Assembly: GCA_964572475.1 (NCBI GenBank)
Contig: CAZNEZ010000026.1
Span: 1-29,982, forward strand
DNA: 29,982 nucleotides
Direction of reading: 5' to 3'
Source of the DNA: CAZNEZ01 sp964572475
Lineage (GTDB): Bacteria; Bacillota; Clostridia; Lachnospirales; Lachnospiraceae
The position numbers and the translations under genes were made by a program. The notes beneath the pieces were generated by a model, which worked only from the letters and a program-made list of their open reading frames with translations, searched no databases and was not told the DNA's origin. Numbering within the stretch: position 1 is the first letter of the stretch; each line of letters begins with the position of its first letter. Shown here one piece after another: positions 16,368-24,173 of the stretch.

Positions 16368-17798
16368 ATGAGAATATTTGACACTAAAATTCAACATCTT
16401 AAATATAAGGTATTGAGAGAAGTAGCAAGACGTGCGTATGAAGGAAGATTGCAAGATTCATACATAGAGATTCCTAAATTAATAGTTAAGGGTCCAAAGC
16501 CTACTATGCGTTGTTGCATTTATAAGGAAAGAGCAATTATACAGGAAAGAATCAGAATGGCTATGGGTGGAGATAAGACTAATCCTAACGTTATTGAAGT
16601 AATTGATATAGCCTGTGATGAATGTCCTGTTGGTGGATATGAGGTTTCCCAAGCCTGTAGAGGTTGTCTTGCGCATAGATGTGAAGATGTTTGTAAACGT
16701 GGAGCAATCACTTTTGATGAGCATCAGAAAGCACATATAGATAAGCAGAAATGTGTTGAATGTGGACAGTGTGCTAAAGTCTGTCCGTATAATGCAATCA
16801 GAAATGATAAGAGACCATGTCAGGTTGCATGCAAAGTAAAAGCAATTGGTATGAGTGAGTCAAAAGCGGCTCTTATTGATAATGATAAATGTATTTCATG
16901 TGGTGCATGCGTATATCAGTGTCCATTTGGTGCTATTTCTGATAAATCATTTATTGTTGATGTTGTAAACACGTTAAAAGATAGTGACAATGGCAAGAAT
17001 TATAAAGTGTATGCGGTTGTTGCACCTTCAATCGCAAGTCAATTCAGCTATGCTAAGTTAGGTCAGGTTGTTACTGGACTTAAAACTTTAGGATTTTATA
17101 CAGTAGTAGAGGCTGCACTTGGAGCAGATATGGTAGCATATTCAGAATCAAAAGAGTTAGTTGAAAGAGGATTTTTAACTAGTTCATGCTGTCCAGCATT
17201 TGTGACATTTATTCATCAGCAGTTTCCAACAATGGTAGATAAGATTTCATCTAATTATTCGCCTATGGCAGCAATAGCAAAATATATAAAAGAAACAGAG
17301 GAAAGCGCTAAGGTTATTTTTATTGGACCTTGTACAGCTAAAAAGATGGAATTCCAAAAAGAAGGAATTAAGGAATATGTTGACTTTGTACTTACCTTTG
17401 AGGAGCTACAGGCCCTTATTGATAGCAGAGATTTAGACCTTGAATCAATGGAAGAAGATGTTCTTGATAATGCGTCATATTTTGGAAGAATATTTGCAAG
17501 AAGCGGAGGACTTACAGATGCTGTTGTAGAAGCACTTAAAGAACAAGGAGTGACTGATTTTGAACTTCAGGCAGTTTCATGTGATGGAATTGAGGAATGT
17601 AGAACAGCATTACTTAAAGCATCAAAGAATGTTCTAAAAGCTAACTTTATAGAAGGTATGGCATGTGTTGGAGGATGTATAGGTGGTGCAGGCTGTCTTA
17701 CACATGGAGATAAAAACAAGAGTGAAGTGGACAAATATGGTATGGATGCTCATGAAAAAACAATAAAAGATGCAATAAGCGTCTTAAAGGAAGTTTAG
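16368..17798 (+). CDS. [FeFe] hydrogenase, group B-like
   Basis: A 476-residue protein with Fe-S ligands Cys97/100/105/109, Cys129/132/135/139 and Cys175/178/181/185, then a complete H-cluster domain: L1 TSSCCPAF (Cys274/275), L2 GPCTAKKMEF (Cys322), L3 MACVGGCIGGAG (Cys433/437). The N-terminal Cys-rich lead (Cys49/50, 83, 86) and motif variants fit group B, a monomeric ferredoxin-linked type common in gut anaerobes that probably evolves H2; the direction is inferred. Start choice: ATGAGG at 16356-16361 serves as ribosome site 6 bases before ATG 16368; ATG 16356 has no site of its own. It follows the sensory hydrogenase and phosphatase and is preceded by element A, so expression may respond to them. 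Confidence 0.9.
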   Translation: MRIFDTKIQHLKYKVLREVARRAYEGRLQDSYIEIPKLIVKGPKPTMRCCIYKERAIIQERIRMAMGGDKTNPNVIEVIDIACDECPVGGYEVSQACRGCLAHRCEDVCKRGAITFDEHQKAHIDKQKCVECGQCAKVCPYNAIRNDKRPCQVACKVKAIGMSESKAALIDNDKCISCGACVYQCPFGAISDKSFIVDVVNTLKDSDNGKNYKVYAVVAPSIASQFSYAKLGQVVTGLKTLGFYTVVEAALGADMVAYSESKELVERGFLTSSCCPAFVTFIHQQFPTMVDKISSNYSPMAAIAKYIKETEESAKVIFIGPCTAKKMEFQKEGIKEYVDFVLTFEELQALIDSRDLDLESMEEDVLDNASYFGRIFARSGGLTDAVVEALKEQGVTDFELQAVSCDGIEECRTALLKASKNVLKANFIEGMACVGGCIGGAGCLTHGDKNKSEVDKYGMDAHEKTIKDAISVLKEV

Positions 17799-17811
17799 AA
17801 AGAGGTTTTTA

Positions 17812-18444
17812 ATGTTAGACAGATTAAGTAAAGTATTTCAAATGGATGGCTCATTTTATGAATTTTTCAAGAAACTATTATGGGTACTAATAATAAACAT
17901 TATTTATGTGATTACATGTATACCAATAATTACTATTGGAGCAGCAACTACAGCAATGTATACGGTAATGTTTAAAATTGTAAGAGAAGAGAAATTCAGT
18001 ATACTAAAGGATTACTTCTCAGCATTTGCTAAGAACTTTGTGCAGTCAACCGTTATTTGGATTGCAAGTGCAGTAATTGGATTTGTTTGTTACCTCGATA
18101 TTGCATATTTTGCGCTTATATCAAATACAGTTGGATATATATTAATGGCATTGGCAATAATTATAACCTTTGTATTTTTAATGTTTGTAAGCATAGTATT
18201 TCCTGTAATTAGTAGATTTGAGGGAACTATAGTAGAACATTTAAAGAATGCATGGTATTTAATCGGAAACCATATAGGATATTGTGCAGGTGCAGTGCTA
18301 GTTACTATTCTTGTAGTTGGAGGCATTGCGTTTTCAACACTAATCGGACTAGTATTTAGTTATTTAGTTATATTTGTATTTGCTTTAAATGCATTTATTC
18401 TTAGTTATATGTATGATAGAATCTTTTCACAGCATGAAGAATAA
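17812..18444 (+). CDS. YesL/DUF624-family membrane protein
   Basis: A 210-residue integral membrane protein with about five hydrophobic segments. The opening (FYEFFKKLLWVLIINIIYVITCIPIITIGAATTAMY) is typical of the YesL/DUF624 family, whose function is unknown and which usually sits beside sugar-uptake genes. Here it is 13 bases after the group B-like hydrogenase, with GAGG at 17802-17805 before ATG 17812. A link to hydrogenase function is suggested only by position. A long hairpin follows at 18472. Confidence 0.85.
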   Translation: MLDRLSKVFQMDGSFYEFFKKLLWVLIINIIYVITCIPIITIGAATTAMYTVMFKIVREEKFSILKDYFSAFAKNFVQSTVIWIASAVIGFVCYLDIAYFALISNTVGYILMALAIIITFVFLMFVSIVFPVISRFEGTIVEHLKNAWYLIGNHIGYCAGAVLVTILVVGGIAFSTLIGLVFSYLVIFVFALNAFILSYMYDRIFSQHEE

Positions 18445-18471
18445 TAAAGAATTTATAACTGTTTAAAAGGT

Positions 18472-18513
18472 GAAAACCCTTAGAGCAAAGGGAGATTTGT
18501 TCTAGGGGTTTTC
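18472..18513 (+). terminator. long hairpin ending the hydrogenase cluster
   Basis: An 18-bp stem (GAAAACCCTTAGAGCAAA with TTTGTTCTAGGGGTTTTC, two G-U pairs) and a 6-base loop GGGAGA. The only T-run is inside the right arm, so it may be a terminator or a separate RNA structure. Confidence 0.6.
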
Positions 18514-18540
18514 GATATGTATAATGTGAGGGAAAGTAAA

Positions 18541-18574
18541 AAACGAGGACGCTCCGTTAGGAACATCCTCGTTT
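18541..18574 (-). terminator. terminator of the AI-2E transporter gene, possibly bidirectional
   Basis: AAACGAGGA (18541-18549) pairs with TCCTCGTTT (18566-18574), with a smaller inner TCC/GGA pairing. On the minus strand the stem runs into TTTTTTA, giving a good terminator; the plus strand has TTTCTTAT. Confidence 0.8.
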
Positions 18575-18615
18575 CTTATATTCAATATTATACAATAAAA
18601 TTCGACCTTGTCAAT

Positions 18616-19911
18616 CTATTTGTCATTATTTTTGGAATCTGTATCGGTAACACTCTTAATTATATCATCAGTTCCTATATCCGTATCTACTATATCTGCT
18701 GCTTCATTTATGTTGGTATCAGGGTTCACAGTCGCTTCATATGATGAAGCAAATCTATAGTTAAACCATTCACTAATAAGAATCTTAATTGAAGCGGCAA
18801 GAGGAACAGCTATAAGCATGCCTAAAAGTCCATATCTGTTACCACCAATTAATATGGCGATAATAATAAATGCTGGATTAAGGCCAACTATATCACCGAC
18901 AATCTTAGGACATAAAATATTGCCATCAATCTGTTGAACAATAAACATTCCAAGAAGTACCCATACGACATTCCATAAATCACCTGTAAATAGTGCCATT
19001 ATAGAGGCAAGCACCATACCAATTGCAGGACCAACATAAGGGATAAGATTACATATACCTGATATAATACCAATAACTACTGCATAATCAATACCTACAA
19101 TCATAAGCGCTATGGTTGTTAGCACACCAACTATAAATGCTTCAATAAGCTGACCACGAATATATCTTGAAAAAGTATTATTAAGTACCGTCATAGCTCT
19201 TCTAATAGAGCGTCCGATGTTACTTTTGCGGAATAATACAAAGTAAGTCTTATTAAATAAGTCATTAAAGTATTCATGACTGTTAATAAAATATATACTC
19301 AATATAAATGAAATTAAAAGTGAAAATACATTGCTTCCTATGGCAAATAGTACATCAGCTGTAGATAATGCCATAGATGAAATAAATGATTGTAACCATG
19401 CAGCAATATCACCAATTTGATCGCTGATAACGTCTGCAAATGGTAGCTTTGAATTAGCAATCAAATCCTGAATACTATCAGTAGATATTTCATTATTAGC
19501 AAAATAACCAGTTACGGTATTAGCAATATTGGCAATTGTAGTACTGTTAGATATCTTGCCACCAATCATAAAATAGATACCCATTATGATAGAAAATAAT
19601 ATAAGAATAACAGTTATATATGATACGAAAATACCGATTCCTCTGCATATTCCCCTTTTTTTAATTCGGATATGTTTTCTATTCATAAGAAAATTCTCAA
19701 TTGAATTAGTAGGTCCATATAAGAGGTATGCAATTACCATTCCAACAATAACAGGTGAAAGAATGGACAGAACAGTTGAAAAAAGATCAAGAGTAATTTC
19801 AAGTAAAGAAGGAGAAGCATTAATGAAAGCAATTGCAAGATATGTAATTACCGCTGTAATGATTACATATTTTGAAATTTTGGCATATTTTTTATCTAAA
19901 TTAAATTTCAC
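18616..19911 (-). CDS. AI-2E family transporter (PerM/YdiK-like)
   Basis: A 431-residue integral membrane protein with the family pattern: N-terminal membrane pairs, a soluble stretch between, a long hydrophobic central part, and the conserved C-terminal region (YVGPAIGMVLASIMAL, IVGDIVGLNPAFIIIAILIGG, AVPLAASIKI). Members export autoinducer-2 (TqsA) or act as Na+/H+ antiporters or other exporters; the substrate cannot be assigned. The hydrophilic tail is Asp/Thr-rich. Start choice: GAGG lies 5 bases before GTG 19909-19911; the in-frame TTG further out (19932) has no ribosome site. It is a single gene with its own promoter and terminator, divergent from the papain-fold gene. Confidence 0.87.
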   Translation of the reverse strand: MKFNLDKKYAKISKYVIITAVITYLAIAFINASPSLLEITLDLFSTVLSILSPVIVGMVIAYLLYGPTNSIENFLMNRKHIRIKKRGICRGIGIFVSYITVILILFSIIMGIYFMIGGKISNSTTIANIANTVTGYFANNEISTDSIQDLIANSKLPFADVISDQIGDIAAWLQSFISSMALSTADVLFAIGSNVFSLLISFILSIYFINSHEYFNDLFNKTYFVLFRKSNIGRSIRRAMTVLNNTFSRYIRGQLIEAFIVGVLTTIALMIVGIDYAVVIGIISGICNLIPYVGPAIGMVLASIMALFTGDLWNVVWVLLGMFIVQQIDGNILCPKIVGDIVGLNPAFIIIAILIGGNRYGLLGMLIAVPLAASIKILISEWFNYRFASSYEATVNPDTNINEAADIVDTDIGTDDIIKSVTDTDSKNNDK

Positions 19912-19956
19912 ATTATCCTCATTTCTGCACAAAGGTGCTCGTTATAAATTTGCTTT

Positions 19957-19986
19957 ATTGTATCACAACAGACTGTACAAATTCAA
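19957..19986 (-). promoter_or_regulatory. promoter of the AI-2E transporter gene
   Basis: Read on the minus strand: TTGAAT, 18 bases, TACAAT with TG one base before it (extended -10). It lies about 45 bases before the GTG start. Confidence 0.5.
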
Positions 19987-20049
19987 TCTGAATAAAAAAA
20001 AACAATCTAAAAAAATAATTAAAATGTGGAATAATAGTATTATGTGTTA

Positions 20050-20055
20050 TATAAT
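20050..20055 (+). promoter_or_regulatory. possible -10 box for the papain-fold gene
   Basis: A perfect TATAAT about 36 bases before the start at 20092; the -35 at the expected distance (TGGAAT) is poor. Confidence 0.35.
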
Positions 20056-20091
20056 AAATTGAATCAATTTTATATAGAATAGGATATTATA

Positions 20092-20760
20092 ATGGAAAAT
20101 CACAATAAAGATAACGAGAATACCAAAGAAAACATAAATACATCAGATATTAATAATACATCAGATATTAATAATACATCAGAAGATACAGACGCATCAG
20201 ATTCTATGGAACATTTATATTTAGGACTTGTGGGAACACCGGGTATATTTGCTACTATAATTAAGGCAGTTACAAGAATTAAATATATACATATTATATT
20301 AGGCATGGATGAAGAGATGAAGTATGCTTATAGTTTTGGAAGAAGAAAACCTAGTATTCCTATATTATCAGGATTTGAGCACGAGGAACTTGACAAGGTT
20401 ATAAAACATTTTCCCAAAGCACTTATTATGGTATGTGAGATTGACTGTACAAAGGAGCAAAAGGCTCAGGTACAGAAAAGAATTGATTACTACTTGGAGA
20501 ATGCAAAAAAGTATAAATATACTGTATTAGGATTGCCGTGGATGCTGTTTAATAAGCCATTTCATCAGAAAAGACATTATGCATGTTCACAGTTTGTTGC
20601 AAGAACCCTTGAGGATTATGGAATAAGAAAGTTTGATAAGCATTATTCTATTATTACACCAAGAGATTTTTATGAAATGCCTAATAAGAAGATATTATAT
20701 GTAGGAACAATTGAGGGATACATTGATAAATGTGATGGATATAAGAGATATATACAGTAG
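20092..20760 (+). CDS. permuted NlpC/P60 (YiiX-like) papain-fold hydrolase
   Basis: A 222-residue protein without a signal peptide. The N-terminal 40 residues are acidic and low in complexity, with T-S-D-I-N-N repeated (18-base DNA repeat at 20140-20183). The rest shows the order of permuted papain-fold enzymes: catalytic-type His67 (KYIHIILG) before Cys165 (YACSQFVARTLEDYGI). Relatives include YiiX-type hydrolases acting on amide bonds in peptides or lipids; the substrate here is unknown. Lack of a secretion signal suggests a cytoplasmic enzyme. The ribosome site is weak (AGGA about 9 bases before the ATG). Confidence 0.72.
   Translation: MENHNKDNENTKENINTSDINNTSDINNTSEDTDASDSMEHLYLGLVGTPGIFATIIKAVTRIKYIHIILGMDEEMKYAYSFGRRKPSIPILSGFEHEELDKVIKHFPKALIMVCEIDCTKEQKAQVQKRIDYYLENAKKYKYTVLGLPWMLFNKPFHQKRHYACSQFVARTLEDYGIRKFDKHYSIITPRDFYEMPNKKILYVGTIEGYIDKCDGYKRYIQ
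20140..20183 (+). repeat. 18-bp in-frame tandem repeat
   Basis: Two identical copies of ACATCAGATATTAATAAT (20140-20157 and 20158-20175) plus a partial third. It codes for T-S-D-I-N-N and, being a multiple of three, could vary in number without shifting frame. Confidence 0.9.
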
Positions 20761-20799
20761 ATTGTATCTAAATTAATACTGTTTGAGTATAAAAATAAG

Positions 20800-20828
20800 T
20801 TGATTTTTGAATAATATAGATATAGAAT
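20800..20828 (+). promoter_or_regulatory. promoter of the ABC transporter operon
   Basis: TTGATT (20800-20805), 17 bases, TAGAAT (20823-20828). The expected start near 20835 leaves about 44 nt before the first gene. Confidence 0.5.
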
Positions 20829-20878
20829 AAACAAGACAATTTGAAAAAATTGATCATTTCTAAGAAGAGGAGATTAAC

Positions 20879-22399
20879 ATGATGAAAAAGATTACAAGAA
20901 TCTTTTTAGTGTTAATGGTGTCAACACTAACTATTGCATTGAGCGCATGCTCAAGCGAGAAGAAAGAAAGTGATACGAAATCAACCTCGATTGTTGTAGG
21001 AATACAACAAGACTTGGATAGTCTTGACCCATTTGTAACAAAAGCGGCAGGAACTAAAGAAGTTTTGTTTAACATCTTTGAAGGTTTAGTAAAACCAGAT
21101 GAAGATGGAAACTTAGTGCCAGCTGTTGCAAAAGACTATACGATTTCGGAAGATGGTATGAAATATACCTTCACTTTAAAGGAAGTCAAATTCCATAATG
21201 GTGAAAAAGTAACAGCGGAGGACGTTAAGTATTCTATTGAGAAGAATGCAGGACTCTTAGATGGTGAGGAAGCTACTGAATCTGCACTATCAGTAATTAA
21301 GAGCGTTGATATAATAGACGCTTCTACCGTTGAAATCAACCTTAAGGAAGCTGATACAGAGCTAATCGGATTTTTAACCGTGGCTATTGTACCAAAAGAT
21401 TATAAGAATCAGGCATCAAAGCCTATAGGAACAGGACCATATAAGTTTGTATCCTATACAGCTAACCAGAGCTTGGTAGTTGAAAGATTTGATGAGTATT
21501 GGCAGGAAAGAAAAGCTTATATTGAGAAAGTTGAATTTAGAATTGTTGACAATACCAGTTCAGTTGTAATGGATCTTAAGTCAGGAGCTATAGATATTTA
21601 TCCATATCTTACAGGCGACCAGGCGACAGAACTTGAAAGTTCTGGTAACTTTAATATTCTAAAAGGCAATACAAACTTAGTTCAGGCATTATTCCTTAAT
21701 AATGCAGAGAAGCCATTTGACAATATTTTAGTAAGACAGGCATTGTGCTATGCAACAGATCGTCAGGGAATACTTGATATGGTTGGTAATGGAAGTGGAA
21801 CAATTATAGGAAGTGGGATGTTTCCTGCATTTGGCAAATACTATAACAAGGACGTAGTAGATACTTATACGTACAATATTGATAAAGCCAAAGAACTTCT
21901 TAAAGAAGCAGGGTATGAGAACGGATTTGATATGACAATACGTGTACCTTCTAACTATGAATTCCATATGAATACAGCACTTGTAGTCAAAGAACAGCTT
22001 AAAAAAATTAATGTAAATGTTACAATAGAAGGAATAGATTGGTCTACATGGCTTGATGAAGTATATGTAGGCAGAAAATTTCAATCAACTATTATAGGAA
22101 TTGATTCAAAGCTTGCACCTAAGGATATTATGTCAAGATATTTATCTACAGGTTCAAAGAATTTTATCAATTATTCCAATGCAGAGTATGATTCGCTTTT
22201 GGATGAAGCAATGTCTACAACTGATGACAGTAAAAAAGTAGAACTTTATGGAAAGCTTCAAAAGATTTTGGCAGATGATGCAGCATCGGTATATATTGAA
22301 GATCCAGTATTACTTGTAGCAGTTAATAAGAAGCTTACAGGATATAAGTTCTATCCAGTATATGTACAGGATATTTATAATATCCAGTTTGAAGAATAA
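20879..22399 (+). CDS. ABC transporter substrate-binding lipoprotein (family 5, peptide/nickel type)
   Basis: A 506-residue lipoprotein: signal sequence with lipobox L-S-A-C (Cys24), then a family 5 solute-binding fold (DLDSLDPF, NIFEGLVKPDEDGNLVPAVAKDY, YTFTLKEVKFHNGEKVTAEDVKYSIE, GTGPYKF, FDNILVRQALCYATDRQ). Such proteins capture di- or oligopeptides, nickel complexes or sugar oligomers; peptide is the default guess. GGAG before ATG 20879 supports this start; ATG 20882 is equally possible. It heads a four-gene operon with two permeases and a double ATPase. The window's hydrogenases are [FeFe] type, so they give no reason to expect nickel import. Confidence 0.9.
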   Translation: MMKKITRIFLVLMVSTLTIALSACSSEKKESDTKSTSIVVGIQQDLDSLDPFVTKAAGTKEVLFNIFEGLVKPDEDGNLVPAVAKDYTISEDGMKYTFTLKEVKFHNGEKVTAEDVKYSIEKNAGLLDGEEATESALSVIKSVDIIDASTVEINLKEADTELIGFLTVAIVPKDYKNQASKPIGTGPYKFVSYTANQSLVVERFDEYWQERKAYIEKVEFRIVDNTSSVVMDLKSGAIDIYPYLTGDQATELESSGNFNILKGNTNLVQALFLNNAEKPFDNILVRQALCYATDRQGILDMVGNGSGTIIGSGMFPAFGKYYNKDVVDTYTYNIDKAKELLKEAGYENGFDMTIRVPSNYEFHMNTALVVKEQLKKINVNVTIEGIDWSTWLDEVYVGRKFQSTIIGIDSKLAPKDIMSRYLSTGSKNFINYSNAEYDSLLDEAMSTTDDSKKVELYGKLQKILADDAASVYIEDPVLLVAVNKKLTGYKFYPVYVQDIYNIQFEE

Positions 22400-22417
22400 T
22401 GTCTGATAGGAGCAAAT

Positions 22418-23377
22418 GTGAAATATTTCATAAAAAGATTTGTATCATTGATAGTGACACTTTTTATAGTATCAATAGCGTGTTTTTTAGTGTTTCAGGT
22501 AATACCTGGAGATAGTGCGCTTTCACGGCTCGGAACAAATGCAACAGAAGAAAGTCTTAATAATCTTAGAGAGGAAATGGGTCTTAATGATCCAATTCCT
22601 CAAAGATATTGCGAATGGCTGGGTGGTTTTGTAAGAGGAGATTTTGGCACTTCTTTAAGCAAAAATATGCCAGTAAAAGAACTGCTTTCAGGTACATTTA
22701 CAGTAACACTGTCGCTTGCGGCAGTGTCTTTCTTATTGATAGTTATTATAGGAATTCCACTTGGAATTCTATTTTCGAGCTTTAAAAATAAAAAGGTTAC
22801 GAGGGCGTTTGATATATTTAACCAGATTGTGATGGCAGTTCCTTCATTTTTCATTGGGATATTATTTTGCATGCTGTTTGGAGTTGTTCTGAGAGTTTTT
22901 ACACCGGGTGTATATCCAAAATACAATGAAAATTATGCGGGATTTCTTGCGTATCTTATAGCTCCTGCATTTTCTGTAGCAATTCCTAAGATAGCCATGG
23001 TAGTGAAATTCTTTAGAACATCAGTGGACAAAGAAATGCAGGAAGATTATGTGAGAACAGCATATAGTAAAGGGAATAGCAGACTTAGAGTTTTATATCA
23101 TCATGTACTTAAGAATGCACTTATTCCTGTGGTTACAACTATTGGTGTAACGGCAGCTGAGATTCTTGCAGGAAGTATAGTAGCAGAGCAGATTTTTAGT
23201 CTTCCAGGATTGGGAAGGGCCCTTGTAAGTGCAATCGTTACCAGAGACTATCCAGTAGTTCAGACAATAGTAGTGTACATAGCAGCTGCTGTAATTATAA
23301 TTAACTTTATAGTTGATCTTATCTATAGAAAGCTTGACCCTAGAATTGATAGCATACAGGGAGGGCGTAATGAATAG
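22418..23377 (+). CDS. ABC transporter permease (DppB type)
   Basis: A 319-residue inner-membrane permease with about six segments. Typical points are FLVFQVIPGDSALSRLG near the N-terminus, LREEMGLNDPIPQRYCEWL, and the ATPase-contact loop (DYVRTAYSKGNS, residues about 210-221). AGGAG (22408-22412) lies 5 bases before GTG 22418. It is 18 bases after the binding-protein gene, and its stop overlaps the next permease by 8 bases. It forms one half of the transmembrane channel. Confidence 0.93.
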   Translation: MKYFIKRFVSLIVTLFIVSIACFLVFQVIPGDSALSRLGTNATEESLNNLREEMGLNDPIPQRYCEWLGGFVRGDFGTSLSKNMPVKELLSGTFTVTLSLAAVSFLLIVIIGIPLGILFSSFKNKKVTRAFDIFNQIVMAVPSFFIGILFCMLFGVVLRVFTPGVYPKYNENYAGFLAYLIAPAFSVAIPKIAMVVKFFRTSVDKEMQEDYVRTAYSKGNSRLRVLYHHVLKNALIPVVTTIGVTAAEILAGSIVAEQIFSLPGLGRALVSAIVTRDYPVVQTIVVYIAAAVIIINFIVDLIYRKLDPRIDSIQGGRNE

Positions 23378-24173
23378 AAAAAATATAACATTTAAGATAG
23401 GAATAATTCTTGCAGTTATAATAGGTATGACAGTAGTAGTCAGCTTTTTCTATACCCCATATAATCCGGAAACAATGAGTGTTACTGATAAATTTTTATC
23501 TCCATCACTTAAACATCTGATGGGGACAGATAATATGGGAAGAGATATATTTAGCAGAACTATGATTGGATTAAGAACAAGTATGCTTGTAGCTTCATTT
23601 ACAGTAGCAATCAGTTTTACGACTGGATTGTTAATTGGTGCATTTGCAGGCTATTTTGGTGGGTGGTTTGATGAAGTTATTATGAGATTTAATGACGCAA
23701 TTGCTTCATTTCCAAGTATTTTGTTAGCAATGATTCTTATAAGTGTACTTGGCAGAGGAACCAATACTGTTATAATAGCATTAGGAATAGCATTTGTGCC
23801 AAGTTATGCTAGAGTTATGAGAGGAGAATTCCTTAATTATAGAAACAGAGATTATGTAAGTAGTGCTAAGATTATGGGTGCAGGAAGTTTCAGAATTATA
23901 TTTAGGCATATTCTACCCAATACTTCAAAAACAAGCATTGCAGCGATTACAATTGGTTTTAATAACGTAATACTGGCTGAGGCAGGGCTAAGCTTTCTAG
24001 GTGTTGGTATACAGCCTCCTACCCCAAGTTTAGGTGGACTTGTATCAGATGCGCAGGCTTTCTTTGGACTTGCACCCTGGTATGCAATTTTGCCTGGATT
24101 AGTAATAGTGGCAGCAGTATTGGCATTTTCATTTATTAGTGAAGGAATAGATAGAGGTAACAAAGGATGTTAA
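23370..24173 (+). CDS. ABC transporter permease (DppC type)
   Basis: A 267-residue permease. Diagnostic features are HLMGTDNMGRDIFSR near the N-terminus, the EAA-like loop DYVSSAKIMGAGSFRIIFRHILPN, and LAEAGLSFLGVGIQPPTPSLG near the C-terminus, all typical of DppC/OppC. Start choice: GGAGG just before ATG 23370 and the 8-base overlap with dppB-like (ATGAATAG) outweigh an in-frame TTG further upstream. It pairs with the preceding permease; its end overlaps the ATPase gene by 7 bases. Confidence 0.93.
   Translation: MNRKNITFKIGIILAVIIGMTVVVSFFYTPYNPETMSVTDKFLSPSLKHLMGTDNMGRDIFSRTMIGLRTSMLVASFTVAISFTTGLLIGAFAGYFGGWFDEVIMRFNDAIASFPSILLAMILISVLGRGTNTVIIALGIAFVPSYARVMRGEFLNYRNRDYVSSAKIMGAGSFRIIFRHILPNTSKTSIAAITIGFNNVILAEAGLSFLGVGIQPPTPSLGGLVSDAQAFFGLAPWYAILPGLVIVAAVLAFSFISEGIDRGNKGC

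Noticed and set aside
18517..18744. 75-codon plus-strand open frame between convergent genes
   Set aside because: It spans the 18541-18574 terminator hairpin and overlaps the transporter gene end.
19586..20062. 158-codon plus-strand open frame
   Set aside because: It lies mostly opposite the AI-2E transporter gene and has no family resemblance or ribosome site.
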